Shown here in pieces: positions 17,327 through 26,132 of a stretch of 64,000 bases of DNA (position 1 is the first letter of the stretch; each line of letters begins with the position of its first letter). Made by a program: the position numbers and the translations under genes. Below the pieces are notes generated by a model, which had not been told where the DNA came from, searched no databases, and saw only the letters and a list, made by a program, of their open reading frames with translations. Source of the DNA: Tepidibacillus_B infernus (lineage in GTDB: Bacteria > Bacillota > Bacilli > Tepidibacillales > Tepidibacillaceae); the NCBI RefSeq assembly GCF_048898065.1, contig NZ_JBLWFI010000001.1:1790155-1854154 (forward strand). Reading direction: 5' to 3'.

Positions 17327-17340
17327 TTGGTTACAAAAAA

Positions 17341-17362
17341 AAGAAGCGATCACGCTTCTTTT
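17341..17362. terminator. Bidirectional terminator
   Basis: AAGAAGCG (17341-17348) and CGCTTCTT (17353-17360) form a short stem with A/T runs on both sides. It overlaps the 3' end of the amidase gene. Confidence 0.75.
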
Positions 17363-18819
17363 ATTCCAAAATATTCATTGATTGCTTTGAAGATCGCTTG
17401 AGCAATTCGTTGTTGGGTTTCTGGCGTAAAGAGAGCTGCTTCATCCCCACTATTGGATAAATAACCAGATTCCAATAAGACAGCTGGCATGGTCGTATAT
17501 TTAATCACTCTAAAACCAGCAGTTCTTATTCCGCGATCATTAAAACCTGTTGCTTCTACAAGGTAAGGATGAATCAATTGGGCAAAGAATCTGCTCTCTT
17601 CATGTGTATAGTAGGTTTCTGTTCCACTTACGTCCGGTTTTCCAGTCATCGCATTGGCATGGATCGAAATAAATAAATCAGCACCCAAGGAATTTGCTAA
17701 TTCCACACGCTCGTCTAATGTTGGATAGGTATCCGAATCTCTAGTCATGATCACTTGAATCTCTTGGTTATTCTGATATAATGTATTGACTAATAGAGCA
17801 ACCGCTAAGTTAAAATCCTTTTCTCTTGTACCACTTACTCCTGATGTACCTGGATCTTTTCCGCCGTGGCCAGCATCAATCACAACTTTAAAAACCTTTG
17901 GTTTCATCTGTAAGATCAAGAGGTTGTCCCTTTTCTCTATGCTATAATCTACTTTCTTCTTTAAATCGACAACAATTCTGACTTGATCTGGATTTAGTTG
18001 AAATTGACTATAACGCACAGCGCTAAAGAGCTCGTTCTCTGCAATCTCAGGTGACTTTAAGTTTGGTGAGAGAATCATCCCCTCAAGGTCAATCACTAAA
18101 CGGTTAGGTTGGTTTAACTCGATTAATTTGTGAGTAAATTCTGTTTCCTTTGTTTCAATGATAAGGCTTGTCCCATCTTGAACAATCGTTTGTAATTCAT
18201 TTGAAGGTGCAATTTCTTCTAGCTGAGATGGATCATTTTGATTTTCCTGATCTGGTTTCTGATTTGTTTCATCATTAGTAGTCTCATCTACTGGGCTAGG
18301 TTCTTCTTTAGTATCTGTTGGCTTATCTGTTGTTTGTTCTTGACCATTCTGCTCATTTCCAGTTTCCGATGGTGGCACAACTGTGTCTACCTTAGTATCG
18401 ATCGCAACAGATTGAGTTGATGCATCCCATTTCACATGAGCACCAAAATTTTCAGATATTGCTCTAATGGGTAAAAAGGAACGGCCATTTTTAGAAATAG
18501 GTGCTACATCTAATGCAATTTTTGTCCCATTCTTCCATAATGTTGCTTGATTAAGGACAAATCTAATTCGATCTTGACCACTCACAATATTTACTTCTTT
18601 CTTTTTACTATCATAGGTGACGTAATAGCCAAGGTTTTCGGATATCACTCGAACAGGAACAATGACACGACTGGTATTAGTCATGATAGGTGGAGCATCA
18701 GATAAAACAACCTTCCCATCGATTAAAATTTGAATCGGTTTCTCAGCAGCCATTACAACGCTAGGTACAAGAAGAAACAAGAAGATCAAAAAAAGAAATA
18801 AAATGCGTCGTCTCTCCAT
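17350..18819 (-). CDS. Exported N-acetylmuramoyl-L-alanine amidase with stalk and AMIN domains
   Basis: The 489-residue exported enzyme cleaves the amide bond between muramic acid and the peptide stem of peptidoglycan. A signal peptide occupies residues 1-24 (cleavage near VMA-AE). A copper-amine-oxidase-N-type domain with two repeats (SRVIVPVRVISENLG and RSFLPIRAISENFG) covers about 30-145. An acidic Gln/Asn/Pro/Thr linker spans about 148-210, an AMIN domain about 215-310, and the zinc amidase_3 domain about 315-485. Zinc ligands appear in DAGHGGKDPG, TREKDFN and SIHANA; the catalytic Glu is in LLESGYLSN. It likely acts in cell separation or sporulation. Confidence 0.92.
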   Translation of the reverse strand: MERRRILFLFLIFLFLLVPSVVMAAEKPIQILIDGKVVLSDAPPIMTNTSRVIVPVRVISENLGYYVTYDSKKKEVNIVSGQDRIRFVLNQATLWKNGTKIALDVAPISKNGRSFLPIRAISENFGAHVKWDASTQSVAIDTKVDTVVPPSETGNEQNGQEQTTDKPTDTKEEPSPVDETTNDETNQKPDQENQNDPSQLEEIAPSNELQTIVQDGTSLIIETKETEFTHKLIELNQPNRLVIDLEGMILSPNLKSPEIAENELFSAVRYSQFQLNPDQVRIVVDLKKKVDYSIEKRDNLLILQMKPKVFKVVIDAGHGGKDPGTSGVSGTREKDFNLAVALLVNTLYQNNQEIQVIMTRDSDTYPTLDERVELANSLGADLFISIHANAMTGKPDVSGTETYYTHEESRFFAQLIHPYLVEATGFNDRGIRTAGFRVIKYTTMPAVLLESGYLSNSGDEAALFTPETQQRIAQAIFKAINEYFGIKEA

Positions 18820-18975
18820 GTTTCTACCTCTCTTATTCTCATTTTTGTTTTTGACATAAAACGACGTTTTCTCTAATCAACTCACTTTCCTCAATTCTTT
18901 TCTATTAAAATAGACAAAAAAAGACAGAAAAAGTTGCGGGAGTTAGACAATTTTCAATAAATTTATACTTTTGGA

Positions 18976-20142
18976 CTACTTCCTTTCCATGATCCAGATC
19001 GACAGAAAAACAAAGAAGCCAACAAATGCTGTTCCAGCCATAAATAAATAAGTGTTCATCATTCCATAATGTTCTGATATCCAACCACCCATCATCGTAA
19101 CCGCCATACTCCCTAAGCCTAAGCCAAAGGAACCATATAAAGACATTGCAGTCACTTGCATTTCTTTAGGGGATATTTCACGAACAAACTGGGCCGCAGT
19201 TGGAACGTATAATCCAACAGAAAAGCCTTGAACAAATGTAGTAGCTAAAACCCAAGATACTGAGGGACTAAAGGAATAGAAAAGCCATCTTCCTGTCGTT
19301 ACAAGGGCTGAAAACAAAAGAATGGGTAATAAACCAAATTTGCGAATTAAGAAACCACTTACCCTCATCAAAGGAGCTTCACTACCTGCTGCTAATAAAA
19401 AGGCCAAGCCAAACCCTGACATTGATCCCCCTATTTCTTTAAAAAATAAACCAAAATAAGTGTTATTTGCATTGATCGATCCAAACAATAAAAAGGTTCC
19501 CAATAAGAAAATGAGAAACTTAGGTATCTTTAATAAATCTCTGATTCCTTGAAAAAGTTGTATAGAGACTTGACCAGTCTCATTAGGGATGTTGAAGGTG
19601 ATCAGTGCAGCCATACCTAGGAAAAGTGCATATAAATAAAAGATGACTTGAATATCTAACAAATCGCTTAGTGTTCCAGCAACCCATACGGCAACAGCAA
19701 AACCAATCGCCCCCCATAAACGAATATCACCATAATTGCCCCCATAGTTGTGAACAAAATTCATCGAAATATTATCTGAAATGGGAACTACGGCACTTTG
19801 AAATAAGGAGAGCGCTGCATTTAGTAAGATAAAAATGGCATAAGATTGATTATACGGAAAAATCAAGGCAACGAATCCAGCCGCTAGCAATGTAAAAAAT
19901 AAAATTTTTTTCTCGATACGAAACCGATCACAAATCATTCCCCATAGAGGTTGCACGATAATAGCCACTACAGGCCCAATCGACATAAGGAGGCCAATTT
20001 GCCCTTCACCTAACCCTTGTTCTTTAAAGTATACAGAAAGGGAGGGATATAACGCCCCTACACCAAAAAAGAACAATAAATAAAAGCCACTTAAATTGGT
20101 ATATATTTTTTTTCTACTTTTCTTGTAAGCAATTGCCTCCAA
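18976..20142 (-). CDS. MFS transporter (HcaT/LacY-like group)
   Basis: The 388-residue protein has twelve predicted membrane helices and belongs to the major facilitator superfamily group that includes LacY/NupG/HcaT-like carriers. Loop 2-3 reads PLWGMICDRFRIEKK, a form of the MFS signature. It starts at a TTG (20142) with AAGGAGATG at good spacing. It stands alone, with no linked catabolic genes, so the substrate cannot be guessed. The 155 bases separating it from the amidase hold no other gene. Confidence 0.85.
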   Translation of the reverse strand: MEAIAYKKSRKKIYTNLSGFYLLFFFGVGALYPSLSVYFKEQGLGEGQIGLLMSIGPVVAIIVQPLWGMICDRFRIEKKILFFTLLAAGFVALIFPYNQSYAIFILLNAALSLFQSAVVPISDNISMNFVHNYGGNYGDIRLWGAIGFAVAVWVAGTLSDLLDIQVIFYLYALFLGMAALITFNIPNETGQVSIQLFQGIRDLLKIPKFLIFLLGTFLLFGSINANNTYFGLFFKEIGGSMSGFGLAFLLAAGSEAPLMRVSGFLIRKFGLLPILLFSALVTTGRWLFYSFSPSVSWVLATTFVQGFSVGLYVPTAAQFVREISPKEMQVTAMSLYGSFGLGLGSMAVTMMGGWISEHYGMMNTYLFMAGTAFVGFFVFLSIWIMERK

Positions 20143-20256
20143 CTTGACATCTCCTTTGCTTATTCCTTTGCCAAATTATATTGTAACACATCAAGCACAT
20201 TATTTGGGCGTATGCATACCCTATAATAAAAGCCCATTTTAAGGGAGGGTTTGAAA

Positions 20257-21378
20257 TTGAATCTTAAAATAGATACGATTACAGAACATATTCCAGAAGA
20301 TGCTTTTGGCTACTCATTAGCCTTAGGTGACATCAATGGAGATGGGAAAAACGAGATCATCGTTGCTTCCACCAATGGGCCAAAAGGGGCTACTATTAAA
20401 GTTTTTTCTCCTAATAAAAAACGACTAAAGACGTTTCATATCGGAAATAAAAAGGTAAATACCATTCGTCTCATCACTGCCGACATCAATCAAGACCAAA
20501 TCGATGAACTAGTAGTTGGGATTACCTATCAAGATTTATCTGGAGAAGTAAAAGTCTTTTCTGTCAAAGATCATAGAACAATCTACCATTGGAAAAGTGA
20601 AAGGGAATACGATGCCTTTGGATTTACCATTGCAGTTGGCCATATCACTGGTGATGAAGGGATCGATGTTTTAGTAGGAGCACCACAACCGATTCAAAGG
20701 GGCAAAGGAAAGGTCTACATCTATAACGGCAAAGATGGATCATTATTTAGAGAATATACTTCAAGAATAAGCAAGGAATATTGTGACTTTGCAACCTCTG
20801 TAGCTGCTGGCGATATCGATGGTGATGGGTTTGATGAAGTCATTATTGGTGCACCAGGTGTCCCTAGAGGGGAAGTCTATGTTTATTCAGGTAGATTAGG
20901 ATGGCTAACTCAGAAGTTATCTGGTGATCCCGGGTTTGGTATCAACGTTCATGTAGACGATGTGAATGGAGATGAGCGAAAAGAACTCCTTGTGACAACG
21001 AAAGATTTACATGGCAATAAAGTTTCTGTTTTCCAAGGAGGATTTTATCCGATCTATGAAATCATGAACGACGAAGTAGATATTGGTTTTGGTGAAACCA
21101 TGATCACGTCTGATATCAACGGTGATGGTAAAAAAGAAATTATCCTTGGCGCTTTTGATGCTCATCACAAGAGGAAAAAATATGCTGGCCAAGTGAATGT
21201 GTATTCAGGTGATGAAGGCAAGTTACTCCATCGTTGGTATGGCCAAAATGAAAAAGATCAATTTGGTTTCTCCATGGCTGCAGGTAAACTAGATAACGCA
21301 AAAGATAGCTTACTGATTGGTGTTCCAAGAGAAATTCTAAAGAAAAATGGTCTTGTCTATATTGTTTCAATGGAATAA
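20257..21378 (+). CDS. FG-GAP repeat beta-propeller protein without signal peptide
   Basis: The 373-residue protein consists almost wholly of integrin-type FG-GAP/VCBS blades. Calcium-loop-like motifs recur: DINGDGKNEIIVAS, DINQDQIDELVVG, GDEGIDVLVGAP, DIDGDGFDEVIIGAP, DVNGDERKELLVT, DINGDGKKEIILGA and a degenerate last one near LDNAKDSLLIGVP. Seven repeats suit one closed seven-bladed propeller. No signal peptide or membrane helix is seen at either end, unlike most FG-GAP proteins, so it is predicted cytoplasmic unless exported by an unusual route. The TTG at 20257 is chosen because AAGGGAGGG ends 7 bases earlier. The function is unknown; a Ca2+-dependent scaffold is one possibility. Confidence 0.8.
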   Translation: MNLKIDTITEHIPEDAFGYSLALGDINGDGKNEIIVASTNGPKGATIKVFSPNKKRLKTFHIGNKKVNTIRLITADINQDQIDELVVGITYQDLSGEVKVFSVKDHRTIYHWKSEREYDAFGFTIAVGHITGDEGIDVLVGAPQPIQRGKGKVYIYNGKDGSLFREYTSRISKEYCDFATSVAAGDIDGDGFDEVIIGAPGVPRGEVYVYSGRLGWLTQKLSGDPGFGINVHVDDVNGDERKELLVTTKDLHGNKVSVFQGGFYPIYEIMNDEVDIGFGETMITSDINGDGKKEIILGAFDAHHKRKKYAGQVNVYSGDEGKLLHRWYGQNEKDQFGFSMAAGKLDNAKDSLLIGVPREILKKNGLVYIVSME

Positions 21379-21486
21379 TATTTACCCATGCCTTCCTTTT
21401 ACAGAAAATAATAAGGAAGGCATTGCTCTTGAAAATAAAATTAATATTTAAGAAAATAGATTAAAACTTGATTTGAGGTGATCATC

Positions 21487-22257
21487 TTGAAATTCGAAAA
21501 TAAAGTCGTGATCGTAACAGGTGGCGGTCAGGGGATTGGACGAGCCATCTCACAAGCATTTGCTAAACAAGGGGCAAAAGTCGTCATTGCCGATATCGAT
21601 GAAGAAGCAGGACGAGAAAATGAAAAGATAATTATTCAGGAGCAAGGTGAGGCGTTATTTGTAAAAACAGACATGAGAAATGAGGGAGAGATTAAACAGT
21701 TAGTCAATCAAACGGTAAAAAAATATGGACAAGTCGATATATTGATCAATAATGCGGGTATTGGCCATACGGAATCTATTTATACGATCAATGTAGATGA
21801 TTTTGACCGGGTGTTGTCAACAAATCTCCGTTCTACTTTTATTTGTAGCAAATATACGGCTTTAGAAATGAAAAAGCAACAACAAGGAGTCATTATTAAC
21901 ATTTCCTCTACACGTGCATTCATGTCAGAACCTAATACAGAGGCTTATGCTGCTTCCAAAGGTGGGATTTTGGCTTTAACACATGCTCTAGCAATTAGTC
22001 TTGGCCATGATGGTATTCGCGTGAATGCAATCAGTCCTGGCTGGATTGAAGTTGGAGATTGGCAAAAATCAAAAATGGCCATCCAACCTCACCATTCAGA
22101 AGAAGATAAAAATCAACATCCTGTTGGGCGAGTTGGACAACCAATGGATATCACAGCAGCATGTCTGTATTTAGCTTCAGACGATGCTAGTTTTATTACT
22201 GGCCAAAATCTAACCATTGATGGCGGAATGACCAAAAAAATGATTTATGTTGAATAA
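21487..22257 (+). CDS. SDR family NAD(P)-dependent oxidoreductase
   Basis: This 256-residue classical short-chain dehydrogenase has the cofactor motif TGGGQGIGRA near residue 10, NNAG near 85, the catalytic Ser in NISSTRA near 137, and Tyr-x3-Lys in YAASKGG near 150. The C-terminus GQNLTIDGGMTKKMIYVE is typical of glucose dehydrogenase-like and FabG-like members. The start is taken as TTG 21487 because GAGGTG lies six bases before it. An Asp after beta-2 (VVIADIDEE) suggests NAD preference. The substrate is unknown, and it is not linked to a pathway. Confidence 0.88.
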   Translation: MKFENKVVIVTGGGQGIGRAISQAFAKQGAKVVIADIDEEAGRENEKIIIQEQGEALFVKTDMRNEGEIKQLVNQTVKKYGQVDILINNAGIGHTESIYTINVDDFDRVLSTNLRSTFICSKYTALEMKKQQQGVIINISSTRAFMSEPNTEAYAASKGGILALTHALAISLGHDGIRVNAISPGWIEVGDWQKSKMAIQPHHSEEDKNQHPVGRVGQPMDITAACLYLASDDASFITGQNLTIDGGMTKKMIYVE

Positions 22258-22267
22258 AGGGAATAAT

Positions 22268-22750
22268 TTATTCCTTAATGCCTAGGGCGATGTTTCCTGC
22301 AATTCGTTCAGCCGTTTTCCATTCATCTAAACTTAAAATACGCTCAGATAATGGAAATAAAATTTGGTTTTCTTTATGAATATGCTCTCTTAATACTTGC
22401 AAGATCAATCCAGCATGTTTTAAGGCGACATCTTTGGCTGGTGTTTCTTTCATCAATTCTTCCTTTAAAGCCTTTTGTTCGTTTCTGAGGTCATCATGTT
22501 CTCGCTCCATTACCATGACAGGTCCATTTGGGCCTATTTTTTCTGACATCAATGGGAATAATGCCTGTTCTTCTTGAACAAAGTGAATATCTAAGGCGAC
22601 TTCAAGGAATTTGGTAAAACCAATAAGCTGCAATTTTACTCTTTCTATTTCAGCCCCTTTTCTTAATTCTTCTAAATGAACATGTAATTGATCTAACTGC
22701 ATCAATGCGTGCTCGTGATCTTCATAAAATAATTGTAATAAACTATTCAT
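22268..22750 (-). CDS. Hemerythrin-like diiron protein
   Basis: The 160-residue four-helix protein carries the hemerythrin HHE pattern: DHEHAL near residue 11, HFVQEEQALFP near 60, MEREHDDL near 84 and HIHKENQILFP near 127. These His and Glu residues would bind a non-heme diiron centre. Homologues handle oxygen or nitric oxide, or repair iron-sulfur centres. The ATG at 22750 has GGAGG in front. It converges on the SDR gene with an 10-base gap. Confidence 0.87.
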   Translation of the reverse strand: MNSLLQLFYEDHEHALMQLDQLHVHLEELRKGAEIERVKLQLIGFTKFLEVALDIHFVQEEQALFPLMSEKIGPNGPVMVMEREHDDLRNEQKALKEELMKETPAKDVALKHAGLILQVLREHIHKENQILFPLSERILSLDEWKTAERIAGNIALGIKE

Positions 22751-22847
22751 CTACATAACCTCCATCCCATTTTATATCTTTACCTATACTATACTAAGGT
22801 TTGGAATCTATTGCAGTGAAATTTATCACATAAAGATCATAAAGATA

Positions 22848-23798
22848 TTATTGTACTCTTTTTTCCCTGACCTTAGGTAGGATTTTCTTAATATCTACTT
22901 TTCTCTCTTTCTTCCAAGTAGAAGGTTCGTGCTCATCAAATTGTTCTAAAAAATCAATGACCTCCTTAGTTAAAGGTGTTGGAGTTGAAGCTCCTGAAGT
23001 TACAGCTACGGTTTGCTTTCCTTTGAGCCATTCGATATCTAGCTCAGACAAATCTGCAATCCGATAAGCAGGGACACCGGCAATTTCTTCTGAAACTTGG
23101 GCCAAACGATTAGAATTATTACTTCTAGGATCCCCAACCACAATAACTAGATCACTATCTTTTGCTTGTTCAGCTACTGCTTCTTGTCGAGTTTGAGTCG
23201 CCATACAGATTTCATTATAAACCTCTGCATGGGGAAATTTTTCTAAAACCTTCTTCATCACATGAGCAACATCCCATTGGCTCATGGTTGTTTGATTTGT
23301 CACGATAATTTTATTTGATTCAATCTCTAATTGTTCTACATCTGCCTCTTTTTCAACTAAATAAACTTGCTCAGGTGCAACTCCAATTGCCCCTTCTGGT
23401 TCAGGGTGACCCTTTTTACCTATATATATAACTTTATAACCTTGCTTTGTTTTTTCCTCAATAAGAATATGGGTCTTGGTTACATCAGGACAGGTTGCAT
23501 CAATGACAACTAATCCTTTTTCCTTCGCCCTTTTTTTTACTTCTGGTGAAACGCCATGGGCAGTAAAAATAACCGTTCCTTCATCAATTTGTTCTAGTAA
23601 GGCTAAACGATTTTCCCCATCCAAGGAAATAATATTCTGTTCTCTAAACGCTTCAACCACATGTTGATTATGCACGATCATACCTAATATATAAATAGGT
23701 CGTGGTAAACTTTTGTCCAAGGCTGCATTTTGTGCCAAAACCATGGCATCTACCACACCATAACAATATCCTCTTGGAGAGATTTTAATGACATTCAA
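22848..23798 (-). CDS. ispH: 4-hydroxy-3-methylbut-2-enyl diphosphate reductase
   Basis: IspH performs the last step of the methylerythritol phosphate pathway, giving IPP and DMAPP. The 316-residue protein has the three cysteines that hold its Fe-S cluster: GYCYG near residue 12, ATCPDV near 96 and EICMATQ near 193. TAHGVSP, QTTMS and SGASTPTPLT motifs bind the diphosphate. The start is a TTG (23798) behind GGAGGAG. The length is normal. Confidence 0.95.
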   Translation of the reverse strand: MNVIKISPRGYCYGVVDAMVLAQNAALDKSLPRPIYILGMIVHNQHVVEAFREQNIISLDGENRLALLEQIDEGTVIFTAHGVSPEVKKRAKEKGLVVIDATCPDVTKTHILIEEKTKQGYKVIYIGKKGHPEPEGAIGVAPEQVYLVEKEADVEQLEIESNKIIVTNQTTMSQWDVAHVMKKVLEKFPHAEVYNEICMATQTRQEAVAEQAKDSDLVIVVGDPRSNNSNRLAQVSEEIAGVPAYRIADLSELDIEWLKGKQTVAVTSGASTPTPLTKEVIDFLEQFDEHEPSTWKKERKVDIKKILPKVREKRVQ

Positions 23799-23932
23799 AG
23801 TATTCTCCTCCTCATATACATATACTACTCTATTTTAACATCTGTAGATAAAAACACAATGGAGCGGAATTTAATATTGCAGTCTTAAAATATTCAGAAT
23901 ATAATAATTCCTATAATGAACGTTATATAATA

Positions 23933-23956
23933 TATACTATTTTACATAATAGTATA
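23933..23956. promoter_or_regulatory. Inverted repeat upstream of pckA, possible operator
   Basis: TATACTAT (23933-23940) and ATAGTATA (23949-23956) are perfect inverted arms with an 8-base spacer, 60 bases before the pckA start. In Bacillus subtilis pckA is repressed by CcpN on glycolytic carbon. This site could play that part, but AT-rich sequence makes chance symmetry possible. Confidence 0.4.
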
Positions 23957-24015
23957 TCACATATTATTTGCAGCAAATTATTCGACATCTAAAACAAAAT
24001 GGGGAGGATATCATA

Positions 24016-25598
24016 ATGAGTACAAATGTGGAAGAACTAAATCTTAGAAATCTACTAAAGGGGACAAACGTTTATTTTAATCTTGAGGTACCAAAGATTA
24101 TTGAACTAGCGATTCAACGTAAGGAAGGAATTTTAACAAAGACAGGTGCATTATTGACGACGACTGGCAAATATACTGGACGTTCTCCAAAAGATCGATT
24201 TATCGTTGATGAAAAAGAAAATCACGACAAAATCGCCTGGGGTATTGTAAACCAACCGATCAGTGAAGAAATTTTCTATTCACTCTATCAAAAAGTATTA
24301 CAATATCTTCAAGATAAAGAGATCTTTGTTTTTGATGGGTATGCTGGTGCAAATAAGAAATATCAATTACCGATTCGTGTTGTAAATGAATTCGCATGGC
24401 ATAATCTATTTGTACAACAGCTTTTCATCCGCCCCACTAAAGAAGAATTAGAGAGCCATCAAGCTGAATTTACTGTTATCTCGGCCCCCGGTTTTAAAGC
24501 AAACCCTACCGTTGATGGAACAAACTCTGAAGCTTTTATTATGCTTAATTTAAAGGAAAAAATCGTCTTAATAGGTGGTACAGAGTATGCTGGTGAAATG
24601 AAAAAATCGATTTTTAGTGTCATGAATTTCTTATTACCACAGAAAAATGTCCTATCGATGCACTGTTCAGCCAATGTAGGAAAAAACGGCGATGTGGCTT
24701 TATTCTTTGGTTTATCTGGCACGGGAAAGACCACCCTCTCAGCAGATCCAAATCGTTATTTAATCGGCGATGATGAACATGGCTGGTCTGATGATGGAGT
24801 CTTTAATATTGAAGGTGGATGCTATGCGAAATGTATTCGCCTCTCTGAAGAAAATGAGCCACAAATTTGGAATGCCATCCAATTTGGTAGTGTACTAGAA
24901 AATGTGGTAATTGATGATAACCGTAATTTAGACTTTAATAGTGATGCTCTTACAGAAAATACCCGTGCTGCTTATCCGCTACATTATATCCCGGGAGCAG
25001 TCATCCCTAGCCAAGCAGGACATCCTCACGTAGTCATCTTTCTTACTGCGGATGCTTTTGGTGTATTACCTCCTATCTCTAGACTAACAAAAGAACAAGC
25101 AATGTATCATTTCTTATCAGGTTATACAGTAAATTAGCAGGCACAGAACGGGGTGTTACTGAACCAGAGGCCACTTTCTCCACTTGTTTTGGTGAACCAT
25201 TCTTACCATTATCTCCAACCATCTATGCGGAGATGCTAGGAGAGAAAATCACTAAACACCAAGCAAAAGTCTATCTTGTGAATACTGGTTGGTCAGGTGG
25301 ACCTTATGGTGTTGGACAACGAATAAAGATCGCTTATACAAGGGCAATGGTCACAGCGGCTTTAAATGGTTCAATCGAAGAAGCTGCTTTCATAAAGGAT
25401 CCTATTTTTGGTTTTGGTATTCCTACCCAGATTCATGGTGTACCTGAAGAAGTCTTACAGCCTAAAAATACTTGGGCAGACCAAGAAGCCTATGATCGTC
25501 AAGCCAATGAATTGGCAAAACGTTTTATCCTTAATTTTAATAAGTTCTCACAAGTATCTGAAGAAATTAAATCAGCTGGACCAAAAGTTACTGAATAA
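24016..25598 (+). pseudogene. pckA: Phosphoenolpyruvate carboxykinase (ATP), frameshifted
   Basis: PckA converts oxaloacetate to PEP for gluconeogenesis. The ATG at 24016 follows GGGGAGG. The first frame carries GRSPKDRF and the P-loop GLSGTGKTTLSAD. It then meets a premature TAG at 25135 directly after HFLSGYT. A single missing base at about 25129-25130 explains it: the other frame continues KLAGTERGVTEP, FSTCFG, SGGPYGVG and RISIAYTR-like sequence to a stop at 25598. Restoring one base gives a normal protein of about 527 residues. Everything else looks conserved, so this is a recent mutation or a sequencing error. Confidence 0.85.
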
Positions 25599-25599
25599 G

Positions 25600-25656
25600 A
25601 AAAGGTTTGTATATTCCAACGCACTCCAAAGTTCGCTGTTTAGGAATATACAAACC
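25600..25656 (+). repeat. Palindromic intergenic repeat, copy 3 (minimal form)
   Basis: The element starts two bases after the pckA stop codon with AAAAGGTTTGTATATTCCA and ends with GGAATATACAAACC, with only about 20 bases between the arms. It keeps the outer arms of copies 1 and 2 but lacks their internal hairpin. It could act as a bidirectional terminator hairpin between two converging genes. Confidence 0.8.
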
Positions 25657-25678
25657 TCTACTATTTTTCTTAGTTCTC

Positions 25679-26069
25679 TTATTTGTTTGGGTCTAGTGTG
25701 ATTAGTCGATACATACTTCCTAAGATTCGATGCTCATTTTTGAGCTTGAATCCTGCCAATTCTAAATTCTTCATTGTGTCTCGATTAATGTTTGCCCCGA
25801 TCATTCCTACGACTAACGGGTTTATCATATCCATCATTTTTCCCATCATCGGTTGATCACTTCGCATGTGCTCTAACATTCGAATTGTTCCATTTGGTTT
25901 AACAACTCTACGAATTTCCTTTAATCCTTTGATTGGATCAGGGACAGAACAAAATACACAGGTGGTAACCACTGCATCAAATGAATTATCTTCGAATGAT
26001 GACATCCATCCAATCATACACATGGGCTACACGATTATACCGTCTACGAATAATCTCTGTTCGATCCAT
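25679..26069 (-). pseudogene. Class I SAM-dependent methyltransferase with internal deletion
   Basis: The 5' part from ATG 26069 reads MDRTEIIRRRYNRVAHVYDW, a typical methyltransferase N-terminus, and stops within about 10 further codons. The 3' part, in another frame, reads SFEDNSFDAVVTTCVF, then PDPIKGLKEIRRVVKPNG and a normal C-terminus ending at 25679. The roughly 90 residues between, including the SAM-binding glycine motif, are missing. The join lies near 26010-26025 at an ATGGATG sequence. The gene cannot make an active enzyme. Confidence 0.8.
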
Positions 26070-26132
26070 CTTTTATTCACTTACCTTCGTCAAATAGTCA
26101 TTCCTTTTCAATTGCTTTGATGTTACTAAAAT

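Noticed and set aside
21385..21420. Hairpin GCCTTCC/GGAAGGC as a terminator after the FG-GAP gene
   Set aside because: The stem is good but no T-run follows on either strand, so I did not list it as a terminator.
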